From NCBI RefSeq assembly GCF_009674725.1, contig NZ_WKKH01000004.1, positions 163,169 through 227,168 of the forward strand: DNA of 64,000 nt, given 5' to 3'. The notes beneath the pieces are model-generated. The model was not told where the DNA came from, searched no databases, and was given only the letters and a program-made list of their open reading frames with translations. This stretch comes from Pedobacter petrophilus. GTDB lineage: Bacteria > Bacteroidota > Bacteroidia > Sphingobacteriales > Sphingobacteriaceae. Position numbers and translations under genes: made by a program. Positions 8,459 to 15,655 of the stretch are shown piece after piece (within the stretch, counting starts at the first letter, position 1; every line of letters begins with the position of its first letter).

Positions 8459-9031
8459 TTATAAACCCGTTAGTTTTTTGAGTTCGGCATACAATTTTTC
8501 TGTCGGCAAACCCATTACATTGGTATAAGAACCTTCAATTCGCTGTACTACAACTAATCCCCACCAATCTTGCACTCCGTAGCTTCCAGCTTTATCATAA
8601 GGTTGATAATGATCGATATAAAAATCGATTTCTTCACTTGTAACAGGTCTGCAGTAAACTTCGGTCCGGTCATAAAAAGAATAAAGCTTTTCGCCTTTAA
8701 CCAGGGTTACCCCGGTATAAACCTCATGCTTGCTGCCGGATAATTTTGCCAGCATTTCTTGTGCATGCTCGCGGCTGGATGGTTTACCAAGAATTTCACC
8801 ACTGAGCGCCACGATGGTATCAGCAGTGATTACAATTTCATCAGCAGCGTTAAATGCCTTAGCCTTTTGCTCAGAAATATAAACCGCAATTTCGGCCGGT
8901 TCCAAGCCCTCCGGATAACTTTCATCCACATCTTTAAGTACCACATGAAAGTTCAAGCCCATCAGGGTTAGAAGTTCTTGTCTTCGGGGAGATTTTGATG
9001 CCAGGATAATTGGCGGGAAAGTAATGGCCAT
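8459..9031 (-). CDS. maf: Maf-like nucleoside triphosphate pyrophosphatase
   Basis: A 190-residue protein with the Maf hallmarks: LASKSPRRQELL (residues 10-21), the DVDE and E-x-AVYISEQKA segment, TADTIV (69-74), ILGKP (80-84), and the late KAGSYGVQ and GSYTNVMGLP motifs. Family members hydrolyse dTTP, UTP and modified nucleotides to the monophosphate and so keep odd nucleotides out of RNA and DNA. The length is normal. It lies on the minus strand downstream of the Spy-like and KdsC-like genes, a neighbourhood often seen in Bacteroidota. The ATG at 9031 is the only start that keeps the LASKSPRR loop in place. Confidence 0.93.
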   Translation of the reverse strand: MAITFPPIILASKSPRRQELLTLMGLNFHVVLKDVDESYPEGLEPAEIAVYISEQKAKAFNAADEIVITADTIVALSGEILGKPSSREHAQEMLAKLSGSKHEVYTGVTLVKGEKLYSFYDRTEVYCRPVTSEEIDFYIDHYQPYDKAGSYGVQDWWGLVVVQRIEGSYTNVMGLPTEKLYAELKKLTGL

Positions 9032-9050
9032 AAAAGTAATTTTCAGCTAA

Positions 9051-9084
9051 AATAAGAAAAGCGACCAAAAGCCGCTTTCTTATT
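9051..9084 (-). terminator. Hairpin after Spy-like gene
   Basis: AATAAGAAAAGCG (9051-9063) pairs with CGCTTTCTTATT (9073-9084) apart from one bulged A. It lies 16 bases past the minus-strand stop at 9100, and a short T-rich stretch follows in that direction. Confidence 0.55.
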
Positions 9085-9099
9085 TACTGTTTTAGCAGA

Positions 9100-9486
9100 T
9101 TAATTATTTCGGCTTCCTTGCATACGTTTCTGCATTTCAGCACGCTGCTCTTTCTGCCAGGTTTCGTAAGTCTTTTTTTGATCATCAGTTAAAACTGCAT
9201 TCACCTTCACATCATTATCTGCACGAAATTTCTGCATCTTTTCTCTCATTGCTTCACGGTCTCCACCTTGCATTTCTTCACGCATCTTTTTCATAGATTC
9301 GGCTTGCTCGGTGAAAACGGTTGTTAGCTTTGTTTTTTGCTCATCAGATAGTTTCAATTTTTCATCCAGTTGTTTCACCCGCTCTTCAGGTTTCATCATC
9401 ATTCCACCTCTTCCGCCTCCTTGTTGTGCCTGAGCGAAACCAGCTATCCCTAGCATCAATCCGCAGATCATCATTAGTTTTTTCAT
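9100..9486 (-). CDS. Spy/CpxP-like periplasmic protein
   Basis: A 128-residue protein with a signal peptide (residues 1-20, ends FAQA). The mature part is almost wholly helical and charged, with KLSDEQKTKL and VLTDDQKKTYE, two LTxxQ-type repeats as in the Spy/CpxP family. E. coli Spy is an ATP-independent periplasmic chaperone and CpxP damps envelope stress signalling. A Met/Gly-rich stretch (GGGRGGMMMKP) just after the cleavage site and a Met/Gln/Arg-rich C-terminus could also bind metal, as in some relatives. It is a separate gene between kdsC and maf with its own hairpin terminator. Confidence 0.78.
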   Translation of the reverse strand: MKKLMMICGLMLGIAGFAQAQQGGGRGGMMMKPEERVKQLDEKLKLSDEQKTKLTTVFTEQAESMKKMREEMQGGDREAMREKMQKFRADNDVKVNAVLTDDQKKTYETWQKEQRAEMQKRMQGSRNN

Positions 9487-9711
9487 GTTGTTGTTTTTAT
9501 TTGATGTTTAGAATGGTTGGAGTATACCAGAGAAACAAAGTTTAATCAAGAAATGTAACGTCGCCGTTGCAAATGAAAATAACGATCTATGTGCTGATGT
9601 GGTTTTGATGAACCATAACCGTTTGCCAAAAAAGATTAAATGGTCTGTAAGCCGCAGACGATGGGTGGCTATGCATTGATTTCCAAATGAACGAATAACC
9701 AATGAAACAAT

Positions 9712-10239
9712 TTACTTGCCAGAATCGGCGGCGCTTGGATTTTCATCGTGCCATCTCCCCTGCACTTTCATTACTTTTTCGATAATATCACGAACGGCAG
9801 TTTTACCGCCATTGTATGGAGATACAAATGTAGAAACGGCTTTTATTTCCGCTACCGCATCGGCAGGGCAAGTTGGTAGCCCAACCAGCTTCATTACTTT
9901 TAAATCCGGAATGTCATCGCCCATATAGAGCACTTCAGCCGCAGTAATGTTTTTGTCTTTTAAATATTGTTTATAGATCGAAACTTTATCTCCGGCTCCC
10001 AGGAAAACATCCGTTATCCCCAGGTTGAAAAAACGCCTCCCCATGGCAATACCATCGCCACCGGAAATAATGCAGAGGTGATATCCTTTCTTAACGGCGA
10101 GCTGCATGGCATAGCCATCTTTGATATTGAAAGTGCGTAGCGATTGCCCGTTATCCGTTACCTGGACAGAACCATCGGTTAATACGCCATCAACATCAAA
10201 AATGAAAGTGGTAATTTCTTTAAGCTTTTGGAGAAACAT
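9712..10239 (-). CDS. kdsC: KdsC-like HAD phosphatase (KDO 8-phosphate phosphatase)
   Basis: A 175-residue protein of HAD subfamily IIIC. The nucleophile loop is FDVDGVLTDG (Asp15, Asp17), followed by FNIKDGYAM, the Thr/Ser motif IISGG, the Lys region, and YMGDDIPDL with its metal-binding Asp pair; CPADAV and NGGKTAVRDIIE close the protein. These are hallmarks of 3-deoxy-D-manno-octulosonate 8-phosphate phosphatase, which makes free KDO for lipopolysaccharide, and the length fits the tetrameric enzyme. A sialic-acid-type 9-phosphate phosphatase is a less likely alternative. It is followed after a 225-base gap by the Spy-like gene. Confidence 0.88.
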   Translation of the reverse strand: MFLQKLKEITTFIFDVDGVLTDGSVQVTDNGQSLRTFNIKDGYAMQLAVKKGYHLCIISGGDGIAMGRRFFNLGITDVFLGAGDKVSIYKQYLKDKNITAAEVLYMGDDIPDLKVMKLVGLPTCPADAVAEIKAVSTFVSPYNGGKTAVRDIIEKVMKVQGRWHDENPSAADSGK

Positions 10240-10269
10240 TTGTGCGTAGGACGTTAGGCGTTAGGAACC

Positions 10270-10304
10270 GACTCATGACTAAGGACTCCGAACTCAGGAC
10301 TTAA
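10270..10304. repeat. Heptamer array GACTNNN, five units
   Basis: Five contiguous 7-base units: GACTCAT, GACTAAG, GACTCCG, AACTCAG, GACTTAA. The array ends exactly at the stop codon of iscX (10305). The unit length is fixed while the last three bases vary. Confidence 0.8.
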
Positions 10305-10547
10305 TTACTGATTATCTCTCCATTCGTAAACCCAGGCAGATTGAATTTGCTCCAAATGCCCTTCACTACTTTCTTCACGGGTACCTTTAAAATTTGGAAG
10401 TTCTAAAACCCATTCTAAAAGTTCGGTGAAACGGACCCGGTAGATTTTAGCTTCTGTAAAGTCATCACCAAATTTCTCATACAAAGACATTGCAATATCT
10501 TCATAATCGTTCCAGTAAAAAGGCAATGCAAATTTATCGTTGTTCAT
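10305..10547 (-). CDS. iscX: Fe-S cluster assembly protein IscX
   Basis: An 80-residue acidic protein with the IscX (YfhJ) pattern: FYWNDYEDIAMSLYEKFGDD, RVRFTELLEWVLELPNF and EGHLEQIQSAWVYEW. In E. coli IscX binds the cysteine desulfurase IscS and iron and tunes iron-sulfur cluster assembly. The length is slightly longer than the 66 residues of E. coli because of an N-terminal extension (MNNDKFALP). It lies on the minus strand directly downstream of the adrenodoxin-type ferredoxin, as in ISC operons. Heptamer repeat arrays flank it on both sides. No iscS or iscU is in the window. Confidence 0.88.
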   Translation of the reverse strand: MNNDKFALPFYWNDYEDIAMSLYEKFGDDFTEAKIYRVRFTELLEWVLELPNFKGTREESSEGHLEQIQSAWVYEWRDNQ

Positions 10548-10585
10548 ACTGTTTTGTTGTAAAGTTTAAATGTAATAAAGTTTCG

Positions 10586-10621
10586 GACTCCTGACTAAAG
10601 ACTCTGGACTCAAGGACTAAT
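10586..10621. repeat. Heptamer array GACTNNN between fdx and iscX
   Basis: Contiguous units GACTCCT, GACTAAA, GACTCTG, GACTCAA, then after one extra base GACTAAT. The array ends at the fdx stop codon (10622). It shares the GACT core with the array at 10270 but not the variable bases. Confidence 0.8.
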
Positions 10622-10954
10622 CTAATGCCCCATAAAACCAGACTGATCTGGAATAGTTACTTCAATATCGCCATTAATGACAACACATTGGCAACCAAGG
10701 CGGGATGTAATTCTCGGACGGACAGCTCTATCGATAAAATCTTCCTCTTTATCAGAAATTTCCTCAATATTATCCATTCCTTTAGTTACGTAGACGTGGC
10801 AGGTACTGCAGCCACAAACGCCACCACAATTGTGCTGAAGATCGATTCCGTTATCCAGGCATACGTCTAGTACAGACTCTCCGGCAGCAATGGGTAACTC
10901 TAAAGACTCGTGATCGGCCTCTTCAAAATTTATTTTTAGTTTAAAAATGCTCAT
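10622..10954 (-). CDS. fdx: [2Fe-2S] ferredoxin, adrenodoxin type
   Basis: A 110-residue ferredoxin. The cluster ligands are Cys43, Cys49 and Cys52 in HNCGGVCGCSTCHVYV, plus Cys88 in RLGCQ, the C-x5-C-x2-C-x35-C spacing of ISC-type Fdx. An extra Cys47 sits inside the cluster loop and Cys90 follows the last ligand. IscX next door supports an electron-donor role in iron-sulfur cluster assembly. The length is typical. A TACTTTTG box lies at 10965-10972 on the minus strand, 10 bases before the ATG, so the transcript leader would be very short. Confidence 0.92.
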   Translation of the reverse strand: MSIFKLKINFEEADHESLELPIAAGESVLDVCLDNGIDLQHNCGGVCGCSTCHVYVTKGMDNIEEISDKEEDFIDRAVRPRITSRLGCQCVVINGDIEVTIPDQSGFMGH

Positions 10955-10964
10955 AATTGTGTTG

Positions 10965-10972
10965 CAAAAGTA
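10965..10972 (-). promoter_or_regulatory. Candidate -7 box of fdx
   Basis: TACTTTTG on the minus strand, an exact TAnnTTTG match 10 bases before the fdx ATG. Confidence 0.45.
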
Positions 10973-10994
10973 ATAAGCTCAAGCGGTAAATATG

Positions 10995-11759
10995 CTATTT
11001 AGGCATTAATTTTATGCTATCACTTAAAGTTTGATAAATATTCTGCAGTTCGGGCATGTTATTTAACATGCTAAAATGCTTATTTAAAGTCGTTTCATCT
11101 GCCCTCAGCGCTGGCCCGGTCTGCATATTTTCGGGTAAATTAACCATTACCTTATCGGCGGTTTCTTTAATTAAAGGCCTGATGATTTCAAAATCCAGTT
11201 GATGTTGCTGAAGCAATTGATTCGCCAGGGCATAAAGATGATTAGGAAAATTACACGCAAAAACGGCTGCTAAATGCAATACTTTTCGCTGGTTCCCATC
11301 CATCTGGTAAACCTGAGTGCTTAATTTTAAAGCCAGATTTCGTAAGATACTTAATTGTATGTCATCAGTGGCTTCAACGCACAATGGAATCTGATCAAAA
11401 GAAACTTCCCTGGTTTTCGAAAACGTTTGCAAAGGGTAAAAAACCCCGGCATGTTTTACTTTTGATGATAATGTATGGAGATCAGTTGTGCCGGATGTAT
11501 GAACAACAAGGCCATTTACCAAGCTTAACCCATTTGCAATACTTTCTATTGCATCATCTTTAACCGCGATAATATATAAATCGGCGGTGTAATTAATCGC
11601 AGCCAGATCATCAATCGGTTCACCACCTACGCCATCTGTTAATATTTTAGCATTGTTTAGGTTCTGGCTGAAGACCTGCACAATTTCCTCGCCCTTGGCT
11701 ACAAAAGCCTGAGCCAGATGTGTTGCTACATTTCCCGAACCTAATAGAACAATCTTCAT
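10995..11759 (-). CDS. Rossmann-like and DUF2520 domain protein
   Basis: A 254-residue protein. Residues 1-110 form a Rossmann fold with the dinucleotide loop LLGSGNVATHLAQAF, then IIAVKDDAI and VVHTSGTTDL, much as in ketopantoate or pyrroline-5-carboxylate reductases. Residues ~120-250 are the helical DUF2520 domain (HLAAVFACNFPNHLYALA, GPALRADETTLNKH). The substrate is not known for this family; an NAD(P)-dependent reductase is the usual inference. It starts 2 bases after the ccmF stop on the minus strand, which suggests one transcript with the cytochrome c maturation genes, and in Bacteroidota it often travels with kdsC and maf. Confidence 0.85.
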   Translation of the reverse strand: MKIVLLGSGNVATHLAQAFVAKGEEIVQVFSQNLNNAKILTDGVGGEPIDDLAAINYTADLYIIAVKDDAIESIANGLSLVNGLVVHTSGTTDLHTLSSKVKHAGVFYPLQTFSKTREVSFDQIPLCVEATDDIQLSILRNLALKLSTQVYQMDGNQRKVLHLAAVFACNFPNHLYALANQLLQQHQLDFEIIRPLIKETADKVMVNLPENMQTGPALRADETTLNKHFSMLNNMPELQNIYQTLSDSIKLMPK

Positions 11760-11761
11760 TC

Positions 11762-14230
11762 CTATGCGATTTTTGCCTCTTTTCTTCTTCTAAAAATTGA
11801 AAGTAAGAAACCAACTACCATCACGATCGTTCCCGCCCAATATAAATTGATGAATGGAAATTCAATTGCTTTAAAAACAACCCAGTCTTTCGCTTGCTGT
11901 GGTTTTTCGAAGATCTGTAATTCTACTTTTTTCTCCTCAGGTAAAACTTTAGAGAAACGGAATTTAAGATCCAGTCCTTCCACTTTACGGGCAAAATCAA
12001 ATGTATTATTTCCTTTAATTAAGAACATTGGCTCTGCATTATAAATTTTACCAGCCGAATTAATTTCTAAAGGTAAACCCACTGCATAATCTCCCTGGGC
12101 TAAGACTAAATCTTTCGCCACCGGCTTATTGTTAAGCGCTTTTACCGTAACTACACCACTCGAAGTATGGATTGTATCGCCTGCAGAAACTTTAACAATT
12201 CTCGGTGCTTTGTAATTTTCATCGTCAGAATGACCTTCGTGATCACCATGACTTTCCTGCTTAATTGCCGCACTGGTGATGTGGGTGTAAACATCATACG
12301 TTAAATAATGCTTGGTATCCGGAGAAGCAATCAGCCCCATCTTCTCGTTATCCTGAACATGAGGATGTAAGTTGAAGTCTTCTTTAACTTTCCCTGTTAC
12401 CTTATCTAATACCTTGAAGTTCAGCGTATAAATTGTATTAGGAGCCTCGGTAGTATCACTTACATATGTTACCGTATACTTGCCCATTTCTTTAGGTTCG
12501 TTTTTGTATAACATGATGTTTTCACCAGGTTTTTCCGTTTTTTCAAAATCCTTTACCGGAATAAAATTATTGGCATTAATAGATATTGGCTTATTCGTTG
12601 CTGCTGAAATCAAAGCACCCAAAATCAAAAAGGCAAAACCAATATGGGCAACCGCAGAACCAGCTAATTTTGCTTTGCCACCAAAAGCCTGATATAGAAT
12701 TGCAGCGTTTGATAATACTGCAAATACACAACTGAATGTAATTAAGATATACATGGTATTGGTGTAGATATCTGCCACCCAAACCAAACCTGCTGTTAAT
12801 ACCAATGCAAATAAAATTGCAGAAATTAAACTGCTGTAGAATTTACGCGGATCGGTACGTTTGTATTTTAAGTATTGTGAAAAACCAGAAATCAAAGTAA
12901 TTAAAACGGCAAAAGGGGCCTGCCATTGATTGTAATATTTTACTGCATCAATTGGCGGAGAGAAGTTTGTTCCAAAAGCCTTATTGAATACCGGAACTGA
13001 TGTAGAGAAAATCACCTGTATACAAGCAACAGTTACCACTAAGGCACCAATAAACATCCAGAATTCTCTTGAATAGGTTTCCTCATCTTTGGTAGTGATG
13101 GGTAATTCTTTCCATCTTACCACAATAAGTGCTACTGCAATTACCGCAAACACAACGTTATAAAGGATCAGGTGACCAAACATTCCCATATCCGTAAATG
13201 AGTGCACTGAGGTATCGCCTAAAATTCCGCTTCTGGTTAAGAATGATGCATAAAGCACCAATAAGAAACTTAAGAATACCAATGCAATTGCGGTGAAATA
13301 GGCATGACCGGTATTTTTATACGCAATCATTACGTGTACTGCACCAATTAAGGTTAGCCAGGGAATTAACGAAGCATTTTCTACCGGATCCCAGGCCCAG
13401 AAACCACCGAAGTTTAAAGCCTCATAAGCCCAGAATGAACCCATGATAATACCAGTTCCCAGAACCATTACTGCAAAAAGCGTCCATGGCAATGCCGGTT
13501 TAATCCATTCTTTATATCTTTTCTGCCACAGCGCAGCAACACCGTATGCAAATGGAACAACCATACTCGCGAAACCCAGGAATAACGTTGGCGGGTGAAT
13601 GACCATCCAATAGTTTTGTAATAGTGGGTTTAATCCTCTACCATCGGTGATGAATTTGAGATAATCTTTAAAGTTTTCCGGATTAGCAAAAACAACCGGA
13701 GCCATGGCTTTCAAATCAACAGCATCTCTCAATAGGATAAATGGAGAACTACCAATGCGCTCACCAAAAATTTCTACACCTAATAACATTGAAGTCAGAA
13801 ACACTTGTGAAAAGGCCACAACTGTCATTACCGGGCGCTCCCAGGTTTTTGCTTTCCAGATTAAAAGCGCACCTAAAAATGATTGCCAAAATGCCCAAAG
13901 CCAGAAACTCCCCTCTTGTCCTTCCCAAAAAGCAGATACTATATAATAAACAGGTAGTGCTTTTGAAGAATGGAAATAAACATAGCTATATTCGTTATAA
14001 TGGCCTAAAATTAAATAAAACAGGGTTACACCGATACCAATAATGGAAGCGAAATTGATTAAAAAACCAATTCTTCCAAGATTTCTCCAGGATTTATCCT
14101 GCAATTCTTTATCGCGACTGGCAAAGAAATATGATAGGGTTGAAAGTAATGAGGCACTAAACGCCAGCACAATGAAAAACTGCCCGATTTTACCCGGTAA
14201 CAGGTTTTCGCCTACAAATTGAATATCCAT
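11762..14230 (-). CDS. ccmF: Cytochrome c heme lyase subunit CcmF-like
   Basis: An 822-residue multi-pass membrane protein. The WWD heme-handling motif is NFGGFWAWDPVENA (residues 273-286), with flanking conserved His at VIHPPTL (His211) and TSVHSF. Residues ~1-540 hold the helix bundle and ~545-790 a large extracytoplasmic beta-rich domain before a last helix (796-814). CcmF takes heme from CcmE and attaches it to apocytochrome c in system I. It is longer than E. coli CcmF (about 650 residues) because of the soluble insert, which includes a His/Asp-rich loop at 658-671. It starts 9 bases after ccmE. No ccmH or ccmG follows. Confidence 0.9.
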   Translation of the reverse strand: MDIQFVGENLLPGKIGQFFIVLAFSASLLSTLSYFFASRDKELQDKSWRNLGRIGFLINFASIIGIGVTLFYLILGHYNEYSYVYFHSSKALPVYYIVSAFWEGQEGSFWLWAFWQSFLGALLIWKAKTWERPVMTVVAFSQVFLTSMLLGVEIFGERIGSSPFILLRDAVDLKAMAPVVFANPENFKDYLKFITDGRGLNPLLQNYWMVIHPPTLFLGFASMVVPFAYGVAALWQKRYKEWIKPALPWTLFAVMVLGTGIIMGSFWAYEALNFGGFWAWDPVENASLIPWLTLIGAVHVMIAYKNTGHAYFTAIALVFLSFLLVLYASFLTRSGILGDTSVHSFTDMGMFGHLILYNVVFAVIAVALIVVRWKELPITTKDEETYSREFWMFIGALVVTVACIQVIFSTSVPVFNKAFGTNFSPPIDAVKYYNQWQAPFAVLITLISGFSQYLKYKRTDPRKFYSSLISAILFALVLTAGLVWVADIYTNTMYILITFSCVFAVLSNAAILYQAFGGKAKLAGSAVAHIGFAFLILGALISAATNKPISINANNFIPVKDFEKTEKPGENIMLYKNEPKEMGKYTVTYVSDTTEAPNTIYTLNFKVLDKVTGKVKEDFNLHPHVQDNEKMGLIASPDTKHYLTYDVYTHITSAAIKQESHGDHEGHSDDENYKAPRIVKVSAGDTIHTSSGVVTVKALNNKPVAKDLVLAQGDYAVGLPLEINSAGKIYNAEPMFLIKGNNTFDFARKVEGLDLKFRFSKVLPEEKKVELQIFEKPQQAKDWVVFKAIEFPFINLYWAGTIVMVVGFLLSIFRRRKEAKIA

Positions 14231-14239
14231 TAAAATTAG

Positions 14240-14668
14240 TTATATTTTTTCGCCGTACTTACCAACAGTATCAACCTTGCCATTCTGATTGACTTCAACC
14301 AGGTTATCGTTATATTTAGACGGGCATTTCATTAAAATTTTTGAAGCATAAAATTTCTCTCCATCCATTTTACCAATCAATACCAGCTTCTCAGATTTTT
14401 CAAAATCCTGAGGCTTAGTACCATTGTAAACTACCTCTCTGATTTCACCTTTTTCATCTTTCATATGGAAAGCAAAATGATTGGCATCTTTAGCCGCATC
14501 ATAATACATTCCTTTAGATTTCTCCCAATATCCCATTACATGCTCTTCCTTTTGAGAACTGGTTGCCTCTTTAAAATTTGAATAAGTGTCTGTATTTGCA
14601 TTTAAGCTAAATAAGATCCCTATAGAAATTGCGATAGTAATTAATCCAATGATTGCACTTTTTTTCAT
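14240..14668 (-). CDS. ccmE: Cytochrome c maturation protein CcmE, CxxxY variant
   Basis: A 142-residue protein with an N-terminal membrane anchor (residues ~5-22) and a beta-barrel OB-type domain (VMGYWEKSKGMYYD, AFHMKDEKGEIREVVYNG, KLVLIGKMDGEKFYASKILMKCPSKYN). In classical CcmE, heme binds covalently to a His in H-x-x-x-Y near the end of the barrel. Here the equivalent place reads CPSKY (Cys115, Tyr119), the CxxxY type known from archaea and Desulfovibrio. The protein should act as the periplasmic heme chaperone between CcmC and CcmF. It lies 9 bases upstream of ccmF. A TATCTTTG box is at 14697-14704. Confidence 0.88.
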   Translation of the reverse strand: MKKSAIIGLITIAISIGILFSLNANTDTYSNFKEATSSQKEEHVMGYWEKSKGMYYDAAKDANHFAFHMKDEKGEIREVVYNGTKPQDFEKSEKLVLIGKMDGEKFYASKILMKCPSKYNDNLVEVNQNGKVDTVGKYGEKI

Positions 14669-14973
14669 GTTGTGTTGTTGTGGTAAAAGCTGGCAACAAA
14701 GATAGAAAAATAGCCTTAGCGAACATTCTTTTACCGTTTTCGTGTCGTTATATTGACAATTAGCTGATTATCGAAAACCATGGTTAAAATGTTTGATAAA
14801 TCACCGAACACAATCCATCATTTAAAAATCTTACCAATTGCCCACGTACCGCTAAAGGTGTATGACTAATTACACTTTACCGAAAAAAGACGTCTTAAAA
14901 TTTCAGTTAAATGATTAAGTTTGACGATCAGATAATTGTTTTTTAAGACTATAATTAGCCCATTTCTACAGAT
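14669..14973. other. Divergent intergenic region ccmE / lipoprotein
   Basis: About 305 bases with no open frame of note. It holds the probable minus-strand promoter of ccmE (TATCTTTG at 14697-14704) and must hold the plus-strand promoter of the lipoprotein gene, for which I see only a TTTG at 14929-14932 and no good -7 box. Confidence 0.5.
14697..14704 (-). promoter_or_regulatory. Candidate -7 box of ccmE
   Basis: TATCTTTG on the minus strand, exact TAnnTTTG, 28 bases before the ccmE ATG. Confidence 0.45.
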
Positions 14974-15654
14974 ATGAATGTTAAGCAGTGCTATAAGCTC
15001 CTTTTCTTTATTCTTCTAATTCCAACTTTATCATCCTGCTTCGAAATTATTGAAGAAATTAATATGCGCAACAATGGCACCGGAGATGTGGTGCTTACCA
15101 TTAATCTGAGCCAAAGTAAAACTAAAGTAGCCTCTGTAATGCTTCTGGATAGTGTGCAGGGATATAAAGTACCCAGTAAACAAAAAATTCAACAAGAACT
15201 CGCCGAAGCGGTTGCCTACCTTAAAAAATCTGAAGGAATTTCGAATGTAAAAAGCACCAGCGACTTTACCAATTACATCGCAACCATCAGTTTTACTTTC
15301 AAAGAGGTATCGAATATTAATAACATAACCAGGAACATTCTGGCCAGGCAAAAAATAAAGGCAACCAATACATCTTCTTACAGTTATAACAAAGCTACCA
15401 AAACGTTTGCCAGAAGATATCAGGCAGTAACGACTGCGAAATCTGAATTCAACAAATTGAAAAACCAGGATAAAGCCGTTTTTAACGGAGCAATGTACAC
15501 CAGCATTTATAGATTTGAATCACCCGTAACAAATGTAACCAACCCGGCATCAAACCTATCGAAAACAAAAAAAGCAGTGATGCTTAAAAGCAGTATCACC
15601 AATTTAATCAACGGAAAAATTAATGTTTCCAATCAAATACAACTATCAAAATAA
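14974..15654 (+). CDS. Unrecognised lipoprotein
   Basis: I cannot assign this 226-residue protein to a named family. Residues 1-22 are a lipoprotein signal with lipobox LSSC (Cys22). The mature part opens with EIIEEINMRNNGTGDVVLTINLSQSK, a beta-hairpin-like segment, followed by a mixed alpha/beta region (KIQQELAEAVAYLKKSEG, NYIATISFTF) and a Lys/Asn/Ser-rich tail. It is followed after only one base by the exported protein at 15656, so the two form an operon at the cell envelope. A role in outer-membrane or periplasmic structure is a guess from location only. Confidence 0.75.
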   Translation: MNVKQCYKLLFFILLIPTLSSCFEIIEEINMRNNGTGDVVLTINLSQSKTKVASVMLLDSVQGYKVPSKQKIQQELAEAVAYLKKSEGISNVKSTSDFTNYIATISFTFKEVSNINNITRNILARQKIKATNTSSYSYNKATKTFARRYQAVTTAKSEFNKLKNQDKAVFNGAMYTSIYRFESPVTNVTNPASNLSKTKKAVMLKSSITNLINGKINVSNQIQLSK

Positions 15655-15655
15655 A

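Noticed and set aside
9508..9702. 64-residue open frame between kdsC and the Spy-like gene
   Set aside because: No homology-like features; the gap is short and the frame looks random.
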